Source of the DNA: Medakamo hakoo
Taxonomy: Eukaryota > Chlorophyta > Trebouxiophyceae > Coccomyxaceae
Direction: 5' to 3'
NCBI GenBank assembly: GCA_026636295.1
Contig: CP089464.1
Coordinates: forward strand, 682,001-746,000
Length of the DNA stretch: 64,000 nt
The notes below the pieces were generated by a model. The model was not told where the DNA came from. It did not search any database and was given only the letters and a program-made list of their open reading frames with translations. Positions 55,894 to 64,000 of this stretch are shown in pieces; position 1 is the stretch's first letter, and every line of letters begins with the position of its first letter. The position numbers and the translations under genes are program-made.

Positions 55894-58482
55894 TCACACC
55901 GCTTTCTTCCCCGCCGCCGGTTTAAACATGTTTTTGAACGCGCTCGGCTTCCCGCCGCCATTCGCTGCCACAGGGCTGGCGTCACCGGCGGACGGCGTCG
56001 ACGCCCGCGGCACGACGCCCTTCACGCCCGCGACCGCGGCTTTGAACCCGCGCCCGACCGCGGCCGCGCCCCGGCCCACGGCCGCCGCGCCCGCGCCCGC
56101 CACGCCCGTCACCCCCGCGCCCGCACGCGTGAACAGGGCCATGGCGCCCGCGCCGCCGTCGTCAGGAGCTTCCGCGGCGGCCGCCCACTTGGCGCTCAGG
56201 GCGCGGGCGGCTTCGTCCAGGGGGACGGCCGCGTACAGCTGGGCCTCCCCTCCGGCCCCGCCCCCGCCGACGGGGACGACCAGGCCGTCCGCCACGAGGC
56301 GCGGCAGGGACGCCTCGATCGCAAAGTCCACCCGCTCCCCAAACGTGCGGGCCAGGTAGCGCTCGATGGCCGCGTCCAGGTCGGCGCAGCTCAGCGGCGT
56401 CTTTTTGGCCAGCAGCATGAAGTAGGCCAGCGCCGCCTCCTTGACGTGCGCGGCGCCCATTTCGTCCAGCAGGAAGGCCACGTCCGCTTCCTGGGCGTCC
56501 ATGGTCGTGTCGTACAGCCGCTGCGTGATGGCGTCCGCGACGGCCTGGCGGGCGGCCGCGGCCTGGCCGTACACCTGGGCGGCACGGCCGCCGATGAGGG
56601 TCAGCGCGGCGACGGCCACCTGCAGGGACGCGCGCGTGGCGGCGGCCGCGCCCTCCGCGTCCGCCTCCGTCGCAGGTTTGCCGTCTTTCTTGGGGCGCAA
56701 CAGGGCCGCGGCCGCCACGAGCCCGCCCACGATGGTCGCGGCCAGCTGCATCAGCAGCAGCGGCTTCAGCCACACCGTCTTGTCTGGGAAGATCATTTCG
56801 ACGTCGGCCATGGGCACGTCCACGAAGCGCTTGACGTGGATGTTGCGGGCCGCGACGGACGCATCATAATCCCAGACCGGGTCCTTCTCCCGCTTGCGGA
56901 CTTGGGTGGGCGGCACGGCTTTCCGGTACAGGACGACGACGTCGCGGTAGGCCGGCTCCGAAATGGTGAGGGCTTTAGGGAAGTTTTTAATGACGGCCCA
57001 GGCGGACGGCATGAGCATGCGTGGCGAGACGCGCTTGACGACCTGGCGGGGAGGGGGTGGGGGGTGGGCACGCGCAGGGCGGTGAGAGCCAAGGCGGCGG
57101 TGGGTATTTCGAGGGAGAGGGAAAAAAAGCGCGCCATGTGTGTGTGTCCCCATCCCCCACCCCATCCACCCTCACCTGCGAGTTGGCGTGCGCCAACTCC
57201 TCGGCCAACGCAGCCGCCTCCGCCGCCGCGTCCGCGGCCGAGACGGACTCGACTCCCGGAGCGGAGCCGGCGCCTAGGGCGGCGCGTTGGAGGGCGAGGG
57301 CGACGTCCGCTCCCGCGGCGGACGTGTCGCCGACCACGGCGCCGGGCCGCCCCCGCCGCCCGCGCGCGGACCCGACCACGCCCGCGACCGCCGCCACCAG
57401 GCGCGTCAGCGGCCCGACGATCAGGTACCCGACCAGCAGGTCGACCTTGTCGTCGATGAACCGGCCTTCCGCGCGCACGGTCTTGACGCCCCGGTGGTAG
57501 ATCAGGATACGATCCGCGACGGGCGCGGCGCGCGCGCGCTCGGCTGGGCGGCCCGCCCAAAAGCGGCCGAGCAGGCCCGTGTCCAGGGCGTCCCAGTTCA
57601 CTTCGACGGGCGAGTTGAACGTGAAGTTCTCGGCTTGGGCCGTCGCCCACTCGCCCGCCGACAGCTGGCGGAAGTGGGCGGCGCCCAGCAGCGCGTGGAA
57701 GTCGGCCAGGAACGCGTCTTCCCGCGCGTCGAGGTCGGCGGGCGTCGGCGGCGCCTTGTCCAGGCGACGGGGCAGGGCCCGCCCCGTGCCGGCCGCCGTG
57801 AAAGGCGCGAAATTGCGGGCCAGGCGGCGGCGGATAGCCGCAAATTCCAGCGTCGACGTCGCTTCGAGCAGGCGGGCGACGCGGTCGAAGAGGGCGGCGT
57901 CGTCGCCCGCGCCCAGGGTGGCTGGGAGGTGTTGGGGTCGAAGGTGGGGGATGGTGGCGTGAGGGGTGACGAGAGCGACCCGCACGCGCCTGTCGGCCCG
58001 GCGGACGCGCTAAGACCTGGCAAACGACGCGGCGTTGGGGGCGGTCGGTGGGCTCTACTCCCGGCATACGACGCGAGATGAGCAGCCTGGCGTCTCGGCC
58101 TCTGACCCAGACCGGCGTACGTGACACCAACTGCCTTCGCGGCCGCCGCCACGGTGGCCATCCTGCCACGCATCCCTCCCGCTCCGCTCTTGTCCTCGCG
58201 CGCGCGCGCTCCCAACCACACCGCGCCGCGTCGGAGGACCTCCCCCCCTCCTCCACGCCACGCTTCCCCGGCGCGGTCCTAGCACACATCCTCCTGCACC
58301 CGTGCACAGCGACGGACGTCTGTAAACGAGCCAAAAAACACGACGCACGCACCCCGAATGTGCTCGACCAGCTCCCACGTCGGCGTCATGACCGCCCGCA
58401 TCGGCGGGACGCGGATGGCGACTTCGGCCGGCGGCGCGCCGCCGCCCACCTTGCGCCGGGTGCGCGGCAGGTCGGCGGGCAT
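55894..58482 (-). CDS. TMEM143 / DUF3754 family membrane protein
   Basis: Exons: 58482-58353, 57921-57176 and 57042-55894, phases 1 and 0, giving 674 residues. The DUF3754 core is visible: EFAAIRRRLARNFAPF, FRQLSAGEWATAQAENFTFN, PVADRILIYHRGVKTVRAEG and FIDDKVDLLVGYLI in exon 2. In exon 3, AYRDVVVLYRKA, NIHVKRFVDVPMADVEMIFP and DKTVWLKPLLLMQLA follow, with a membrane helix AATIVGGLVAAAALL. Then come YGQAAAARQAVADAITQRLY and DTTMDAQEADVAFLLDEM, as in plant and animal TMEM143 relatives. Function is unknown; animal TMEM143 is mitochondrial and plant members are often predicted in organelles. The C-terminal 100 residues are Ala/Gly-rich. Intron 1 is 431 bp. Confidence 0.85.
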
Positions 58483-58605
58483 TTGTGGGCGTGGGTGAGG
58501 TTGAGAACAGAGAGGGGCTGTGCTTTTCGTCCGTCCGCGAAAAAGTTTTAGTGTTTTGCTCGTCGCTGCCCACCCATCCCGCCCTCTCGCCCCGCCCTTT
58601 CCCCC

Positions 58606-60548
58606 TCACTCTTTCTTCTCCGCCGCCGCCTCCGTCGCCTCACCACCGCCGTACACCGCCGCCACCGCCGCCGGCTGTAAAAAAGCCGGAACAGCAGCGG
58701 CCGCGGGCGGCTTCGCAGCGGGCGCAGGCGCCGAGACCGTCGCGGCGGCGGCGGGCGGCTGGAGCGGCGCGGGCGGCGGGGCCGTGGCGGCGGGCGCGCC
58801 GCCGCCGCCAAACCCAGCCGGCACCGCCACCGGCGCACACGCCGCCGCCATCATCAGGCCTGCCGCACCGCCACCGGGCAAGGACGGGGGAGGGGGAGGG
58901 CCGCCACCCACCGGCTCCAGCTTCAGGCGCTTGGCTTCCCGGCCACCACCCCCGACGACGCCCAAGTCGCGGACAGGGGCGGCGGGGTGGGCGGGCGGCC
59001 CACCACCGCCCACGGGCGGCGCCGAGGAGGGCCCGGAGCCGAACGCGATGCCGCCGTCGGAGCCGCCCTGGGCGCCGGCGCCCTCGCCCGTCAGAGCTGC
59101 TTCGAGTTCAGCCACGCGTTCGGCCAGGTCAGCCCGCACCGCGTCCGCGTCGGCCGCGCCCGGCTCGTCGCCGGCCGCCTTGCTCGCTTTCACTGCCGCT
59201 TCCAGCGCCGCGACGGCCGCGCGCGCGTGGCGCAGCGCGCCCGCCGCTCCCGACGGCCCACCATCTCCCGCCAGTTGGGCCGCAATGCACCGTTTGAAGT
59301 GGGCTTCGCCCCGGCGGCGGGCGGCGAGGGCAGGAGGGAGGGCGGCCGGGTCGGCGGCGGGGGTGGCGGCGGGCGTGCGCGTGGCCCCTCCAGCAGCGGG
59401 GTGTTCGGCTTTCCCCAAACACTCGAGCGCGGCCGCGTACTCGGCGTCCGCGTCCGCCCACCGCTCCTGTTCGGCCGCGACGTCGCCCAGCGCGACGTGG
59501 ACGTCCGCTAGGTCGGCGGCCAGGGCGGCAGGCGTGGCGGCGGCGGCGGGCGGCGCCCCACCACCGGCGCCGCTGCCACCGCTCCCGCCCTGGCCGGCCA
59601 GCTGCTTGGCCAGGATGGCCCGCGCCGCGTCCAGGGCCTCCCACGCCACGTCCGTGTCATCGCCGCCAGAACCAGCTTCTTCACCGCCTTCACCGCCTCC
59701 TTCTTCATCGCCGGAGGAGGCGGCATCGTCGCCGTCGTCGTCGGATCCGGACGCGACCGCGCCGTCTTCCTCCCCACCCTCGGCAGGAGGCGCGGCTTCC
59801 ACCGCCGCCGCCTTGCCCTTGCCCTTGTCGTCAGCGGCGGGAGCGGCAGGCGCGGCGGCGGCGGCAGGAGCCTCAGCAGCGGGCGCGGCGTCGCCGCCGT
59901 CGTCCTTCTCCTCATCTGCGGCCGCCTGGGCCGCCGCGCGCTGGTCGGCCGCCGCCTTCACCTTGGCGCCAAACACGTCGGACGACGCCTGGGCCAGGCG
60001 GAGCAGGGCTTCCCCGTACCGGTAGTAGGTTTTGGCCGTGGCCGGGTGGAGCTCTAAGCGTGCGGGCGTTGGGCAGACGGCGTGTGAGTGAGCGTGGTCG
60101 TGGTCGGAGGTCGGAAAATGGCGCGCCACGAATGAAAGAGAAGCGTTGTTGCCTCCGTCCCCTCCGCTCCGCCGACCTCCTCACCTCCGTGCGCTTCCAC
60201 TTTGGCTGCCAGCGCTGCGCCAAAGCCGTCGACGGCGGCTTCCAGGTCGCCAGCCTGTTTGAGTGGGGAGGAGGGGAGGGAGGAGGGATGAGGAAAAAAA
60301 ACAGACGCATTCAAACGGCTTTGCATCAACGGCCGCGATGGCGGGATGGACGCGGTCTTCACGGCTTCCTTGCTCCCGTCCCTGGAGGAGAGAAGTCCCG
60401 GCCCTTTGTACGCGTGAGTGTTCCTCCCTCGCACGCGCACCTCGTATGCGGCGGCTGCCGTGGCAAAGAGCGCGTCGGCATCAGCAGGCGCGGTGGCACC
60501 GTCTTCGGCCGAGGGCGGCGCCTCGGCGGGTGGGGGCTCGGCAGACAT
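58606..60548 (-). CDS. NASP: Histone chaperone NASP/Sim3-like (SHNi-TPR)
   Basis: NASP-family proteins bind histone H3-H4 (and CENP-A in fission yeast) through an interrupted TPR domain and protect the soluble pool. Exons: 60548-60441, 60254-60185 and 60053-58606, phases 0 and 1, giving 541 residues. TPR1 is split by introns: [12 protein letters not shown], then [20 protein letters not shown], then [21 protein letters not shown] long acidic insert ([18 protein letters not shown]) interrupts the repeats, as in the family. The next repeats follow: [38 protein letters not shown] with [13 protein letters not shown], and [19 protein letters not shown] basic motif [10 protein letters not shown] near the end may be the nuclear signal. 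The tail is Pro/Ala-rich. Confidence 0.87.
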
Positions 60549-60851
60549 GCTGGCGTTGGTGAGGTGCTGGTGTGTGTCTCGCGCGAGGGAGTTGGCGTGT
60601 GTGTGTGTGTGTGTGTGTGGCTGCGCGGCGCGGGGACTCCGACAGACGGGGAGTGTTCGTGTGCAGAGAGTCGAGCCCTGGGAGACACAGAGTTTTTTTT
60701 TCTTTCTCGCGCCCCTTCTCTCTGTTTCGCCTGGCGGGCGAACGACGGGGGGCGCTCCATCCGTTTTCTCTCTGTCACAGGCAAGCCAGGCACGCCTGCG
60801 CTCCCATCTGACAAGCAGACGCTCCCTAGTTGTTTCATTTGTCCCGCTTCG
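60549..60851. promoter_or_regulatory. Divergent promoter region, NASP / FtsH-like
   Basis: These 303 bp separate divergent start codons. A (TG)n tract at about 60597-60620 and a T-run at 60692-60700 stand out. The frame upstream of the FtsH-like start is open, so the true start could be earlier, but the ATG at 60852 begins the transit-like leader. Confidence 0.45.
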
Positions 60852-62923
60852 ATGGCCGCGATGGCCGCGACCGCCGCGCCAACGCGTCGGGTGTCCGCCC
60901 GCCCACTCCCCCGCCCGGCCCCGCCGCCTCGCCCCGCCCTGCCGGCCGCCCTGCCCCGCCCGGCTGTGAGCCTGAGTACACGCTCTAGCCTTGTGTGGAG
61001 CGCAGCCGGACCCGTGACCCTCCCCCGCCGGCGGTTGAGCGGTCTCAATGCGTCGGCCAGCGGCCGCGGCGAGCGCTCGCCGCCCACCTCCAACGCCGAC
61101 CCGCCTCCGCCGTCCCCGCTGCGCCGGTGGCTGGCCGCCGCATGGGCCGCACTGGCCGCCTGGGCGGCCGTGTTTCCCCTGGCACTCGCGCGTCGCGTCG
61201 CTTTAATCGGCCTGGTCGCCCTGACAGCGTCCGCGGGCGCGGCGGCCGGGCGGGCGGGCGCGGCCAGGTTGCTGGGCGGCGCCGCTGCGCCGCCCGCCCC
61301 CGCCGCCGGCGCGCCCGCGCTCCCGTCCGCGTCCAGCGCTGAAGTCCCGTACTCCCGCTTCCTGGCCCTGGTGCGGGCGGGCGACGTCGCGACCGCGGCT
61401 GTGGACGGCGGGTCGGGGCGGGTGAGCTTCCAGCTGCGGCCACGCGCGGCCGGTGCGTCCGCCAAGGGCCGCCGGGCGTCCAAGGGTGCTGCTGCCGCTC
61501 CTGCGTCCGCCAGCGCGACGCCGGCGCCGGGCACGCCCGTCACCCTGACCACCACCCGCATCGCGGGCGACACGTCGCTGATCCCGACCCTCGTGGCGGG
61601 CGGGGTGGAGTTTGCGGCCGCGAGCCCGCCGCCCGGCGCGGCCGCCGCCCGCCTGCTGGGCCAGTGCCTGGCGCTGTGGGTCCCCCTGCTGCCCCTCCTG
61701 TGGTTCGCGTCGCGGGCGGTGGGCGCGGCGCGCGGCGGCGGGGCGGGCGCCGGGCCCGGCGTCAGGCGAGACGGCGGGCGGCGCGGGCGCGGGCGCGGCG
61801 GCGCCGGCGGCGGCGCCGACGGCGGGTCCGGCCCGCCGCGCGTGACCTTTGCAGACGTGGCGGGCGCGGACGGCGCGAAAGCCGAGCTGGCCGAAGCCGT
61901 GGCCGCCCTGAAAGACCCGGGCGCGTACGCGGCGGTCGGCGCGGTCGCGCCGTCCGGCATCCTGCTGTACGGCCCGCCGGGGACGGGCAAGACGCTGCTG
62001 GCCCGCGCCGTCGCGGGCGAGGCGGGCGTCCCCTTCATCGCTTGTTCTGCCTCTGAGTTCGTCGAACTGTATGTGGGGCGGGGCGCCGCCCGCGTCCGGG
62101 CGCTGTTTGCCCAGGCCCGCCGGGCGGCGCCGTGCGTGGTGTTCATTGACGAGCTGGACGCCGTGGGCGGGCGGCGGGGCGCGGGCGGGTCGAACGACGA
62201 GCGCGACCAGGTGAGCGGGGCACACGAGGGGGTGGGTGGGTGGGTGGGTGGGTGGGTGGGTGGGTGGGTGGGTGGGTGGGTGGGACGGTGCGGGGGGGCT
62301 GTGCGCCCCCCTCTCGGCCCGCCCTCTGCGCCTCCTTCGTGGCCGCCCTCCCTCCGTGTGTGCTGCCCTCACCCCCCGCGCCCACCACAACACACACACA
62401 ACAGACCCTCAACCAGCTGCTGACCGAGCTGGACGGCTTTGACGGCGCCGGGCGGGCGGGCGTCCTGCTGCTGGCCGCGACCAACCGGGCGGCCGCGCTG
62501 GACCCCGCCCTCGTCCGCCCGGGCCGCCTGTCCCGCCGGGTGGCCGTCCCCCTGCCCGACGCGGCCGGCCGGGCCGCCATCCTGGGCGTCCACCTGCGGC
62601 GGGTCGCCCTGGCGGGCGGCCCCGGCAGCCGGGCGCGCGAGGCGGACCGCCTGGCCGCGCGGTGCGCGGGCCTGTCGGGCGCCCAGCTGGCCGACTGCGT
62701 GAATGACGCCGCGCTGCTGGCTGTCCGGGCTGGGCGGCGGGCGGTGTCGCCGCAGGACTTGGACGCGGCGCTGGAGAGGGCCATCCACGGCGTGGACGGC
62801 CGCGGCGGCGGCGCGGCCGGCGGCTCGCTCGCACGCGCGTGGAAAGGCGCGGTGAGCGGGCTGTTGGGCCAGGCGTCCGTGCCGGCTGGGGGTGGGGCGC
62901 CGCCGCCTGCGGCGGCGGGGTGA
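60852..62923 (+). CDS. FtsH-like AAA+ ATPase lacking the M41 protease domain
   Basis: Exons: 60852-62210 and 62405-62923, phase 0, giving 625 residues. An Arg/Pro/Ala-rich leader of about 75 residues suits a plastid transit peptide. Two membrane segments ([20 protein letters not shown] and [19 protein letters not shown]) flank the FtsH periplasmic-type domain containing [20 protein letters not shown]. The AAA domain has Walker A GPPGTGKT (374-381), Walker [13 protein letters not shown] and the second region of homology [17 protein letters not shown] with arginine fingers. The helical lid [20 protein letters not shown] follows. The protein then ends within about 50 low-complexity residues. There is no HExxH zinc site, and the 283 bp to the next gene cannot hold the roughly 200-residue peptidase. 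It could act like plant FtsHi subunits, as an unfoldase or import motor. Confidence 0.85.
62230..62283. repeat. (GGGT)n in FtsH-like intron
   Basis: About thirteen TGGG units lie shortly after the donor of the FtsH-like intron, facing a C-rich stretch before the acceptor. The G3 blocks could form G-quadruplexes in the transcript. Confidence 0.85.
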
Positions 62924-63206
62924 GGCGAGGGCGAGCGATGGCGGAGGTGTGGAGTGTGGAAGGCCGAGTCCCCCCTTATCGATTTTTTTGTTCCACGCCG
63001 AGGGAGGCGGGTTGGGATGGGAGGCGGGATGCGCGCGCCGAGTGTTTTGGAGTCCGTGGAGTGCGGCGTTCCTCGCGCGCGCGCGCGCCCGTCGCACACA
63101 CACACACCGAAAAGCCGCGTGCGCCCGCTCAACAGGTGGCACGCTGGCCAGTTCTTCCCGTCTCTGCGTCCGCGTGACCACCCACGTGTGCCGCCCATCC
63201 ATCCCA

Positions 63207-64000
63207 ATGGCGGCCGGTCCGCGGACGCGCAGCCGCGTCGGCATGCACGGCGGCAGCGCTGCGTCCGACGCGGAAAAGGGCGCCGCGAATGGGCGCCGCC
63301 CGGCGGGCCGGGGCAAGGTGAGCTGTCAGTTATGGTGCTCTTGGGCACGCCGCCCTCGACTTGGGTGGTGGCGCGGGCGCCATCGCCGTGTGCGCGGACC
63401 AGAGAGACAAGGGCATCGGTTGTTCGCGCGCGCCCAACCCCCCCACCTGCGCCCCGCTCCCATCCCATCCACCAGCGCCGCCCGCGCTCCCTGCGGTCCG
63501 AACTGCCGTCCATGGCCCTGCTGACAGGGCTTTACGCCCTGCAAGGCGTGCCCCTCGGCCTGGCCACAGGCGCCATTCCGTTCCTACTGCAAGCGAACGC
63601 GACCGGAGAAGGAGCGGCGTCGTCCGGCCTGGCCGCCGCGTCGACCTTTGCCATAGCCGCGTGGCCGTACGCGTCCAAGCTCGCCTGGGCCCCGCTCGTC
63701 GACAACTTGTACGCGTCCCCGCGCTGGAGGCGCCGTTCCTGGATCCTGCCGACGCAGGCGGTGAGCGCGGCACTGATGTGGGGTGGGGCCGGCTTCGCCT
63801 CGTCCGCGCTCGCCGCGGGCGCGACGCGTCCCCTGACCGCGTTTTTCTTTGCCCTGGTCGCGGCCGCTGCCACGCAAGACATCGCCGTCGACGGCTGGGC
63901 CCTCACCCTGCTCTCCCGGCGCCGGGTAGGCGTTGCATCAACCTGCCAGACCTTGGGCACGGGCGGCGGGGCGTTCCTGAGCTTCGCGGGCCTGGTCGCG
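63207..64000 (+). CDS. SLC33A1: Acetyl-CoA transporter (SLC33A1/AT-1), 5' part
   Basis: AT-1 is an ER-membrane major-facilitator carrier that brings acetyl-CoA into the ER lumen. Exons seen: 63207-63317 and 63476 to the window end, phase 0, 212 residues so far. After a basic leader, the first membrane helix is MALLTGLYALQGVPLGLATG. Next come AIPFLLQANAT, FAIAAWPYASKLAWAPLVD and the family motif YASPRWRRRSWILPTQAVSA. The signature QDIAVDGWALTLLSRR is followed by VGVASTCQTLGTGGGAFLSF, all matching animal and plant members. More helices must follow outside the window, perhaps after further introns. Confidence 0.9.

Noticed and set aside
62924-63206. A hidden peptidase exon of the FtsH-like gene
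   Set aside because: The interval is too short for the M41 domain and contains no HExxH-coding stretch in a frame compatible with a nearby acceptor.

Overview
This is nuclear DNA from a eukaryote, very probably a green alga with a compact, extremely GC-rich genome. Nearly every gene is split by short GT-AG introns. Coding exons are inflated with Ala, Gly and Pro codons ending in G or C. CGL160, a thylakoid ATP-synthase assembly factor known only from the green lineage, is present, and so are PEX22, TMEM143/DUF3754, GNAT-like and helix-turn-helix proteins that look plant-like. I recognise no bacterial operons, CRISPR arrays, tRNA or rRNA genes, transposons or virus-derived elements.

I resolve 30 protein genes: 20 on the minus strand, 10 on the plus strand, two cut by the window edges. 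Exon ends were set by requiring GT-AG (one GC-AG) borders, unbroken phase and family-conserved residues across each junction. Almost all models close exactly in frame; the FAM13-like first exon, the OST5 first exon and one PEX22 intron are less secure.

Layout. 1-15.7 kb: helix-turn-helix protein (-), PEX22 (-), DNA primase large subunit (+), SPEF1/CLAMP (-), CGL160 (+), ARF1 (-), 3-hydroxyisobutyryl-CoA hydrolase (+), U-box cyclophilin PPIL2 (-), CaMK-like kinase (-). 16-30 kb: armadillo-like membrane protein (-), PPDK (-), coiled-coil protein (+), short-chain dehydrogenase (-), secreted GH2 beta-mannosidase (+). 30-49 kb: transportin-1 (-), small membrane/coiled-coil protein (+), inorganic pyrophosphatase (-), OST5/TMEM258 (-), plastid thioredoxin-like protein (-), FAM13-like RhoGAP (-), ribosomal protein uL30 (-), PRP19 (+), GNAT-like protein (-). 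49-64 kb: ARM-ankyrin protein (-), GAF-PAS sensor (+), small basic protein (-), TMEM143-like protein (-), NASP histone chaperone (-), FtsH-like AAA protein without protease domain (+), acetyl-CoA transporter SLC33A1 (+, partial).

The genes do not form one pathway; this is an ordinary mixed housekeeping region. Links are loose: PPDK releases pyrophosphate that the pyrophosphatase can hydrolyse, OST5 and SLC33A1 act at the ER, transportin and NASP both serve nuclear traffic and chromatin, and CGL160, the thioredoxin-like protein and the FtsH-like protein are probably plastid proteins. Spacing is tight: divergent start codons can lie 53 bp apart and convergent stops 63 bp apart.

The items most worth a second look are the protease-less FtsH relative, the FAM13-type RhoGAP, the flagellar protein SPEF1, the very small first coding exons, and a recurring intron design with G-runs after the donor and C-runs before the acceptor.
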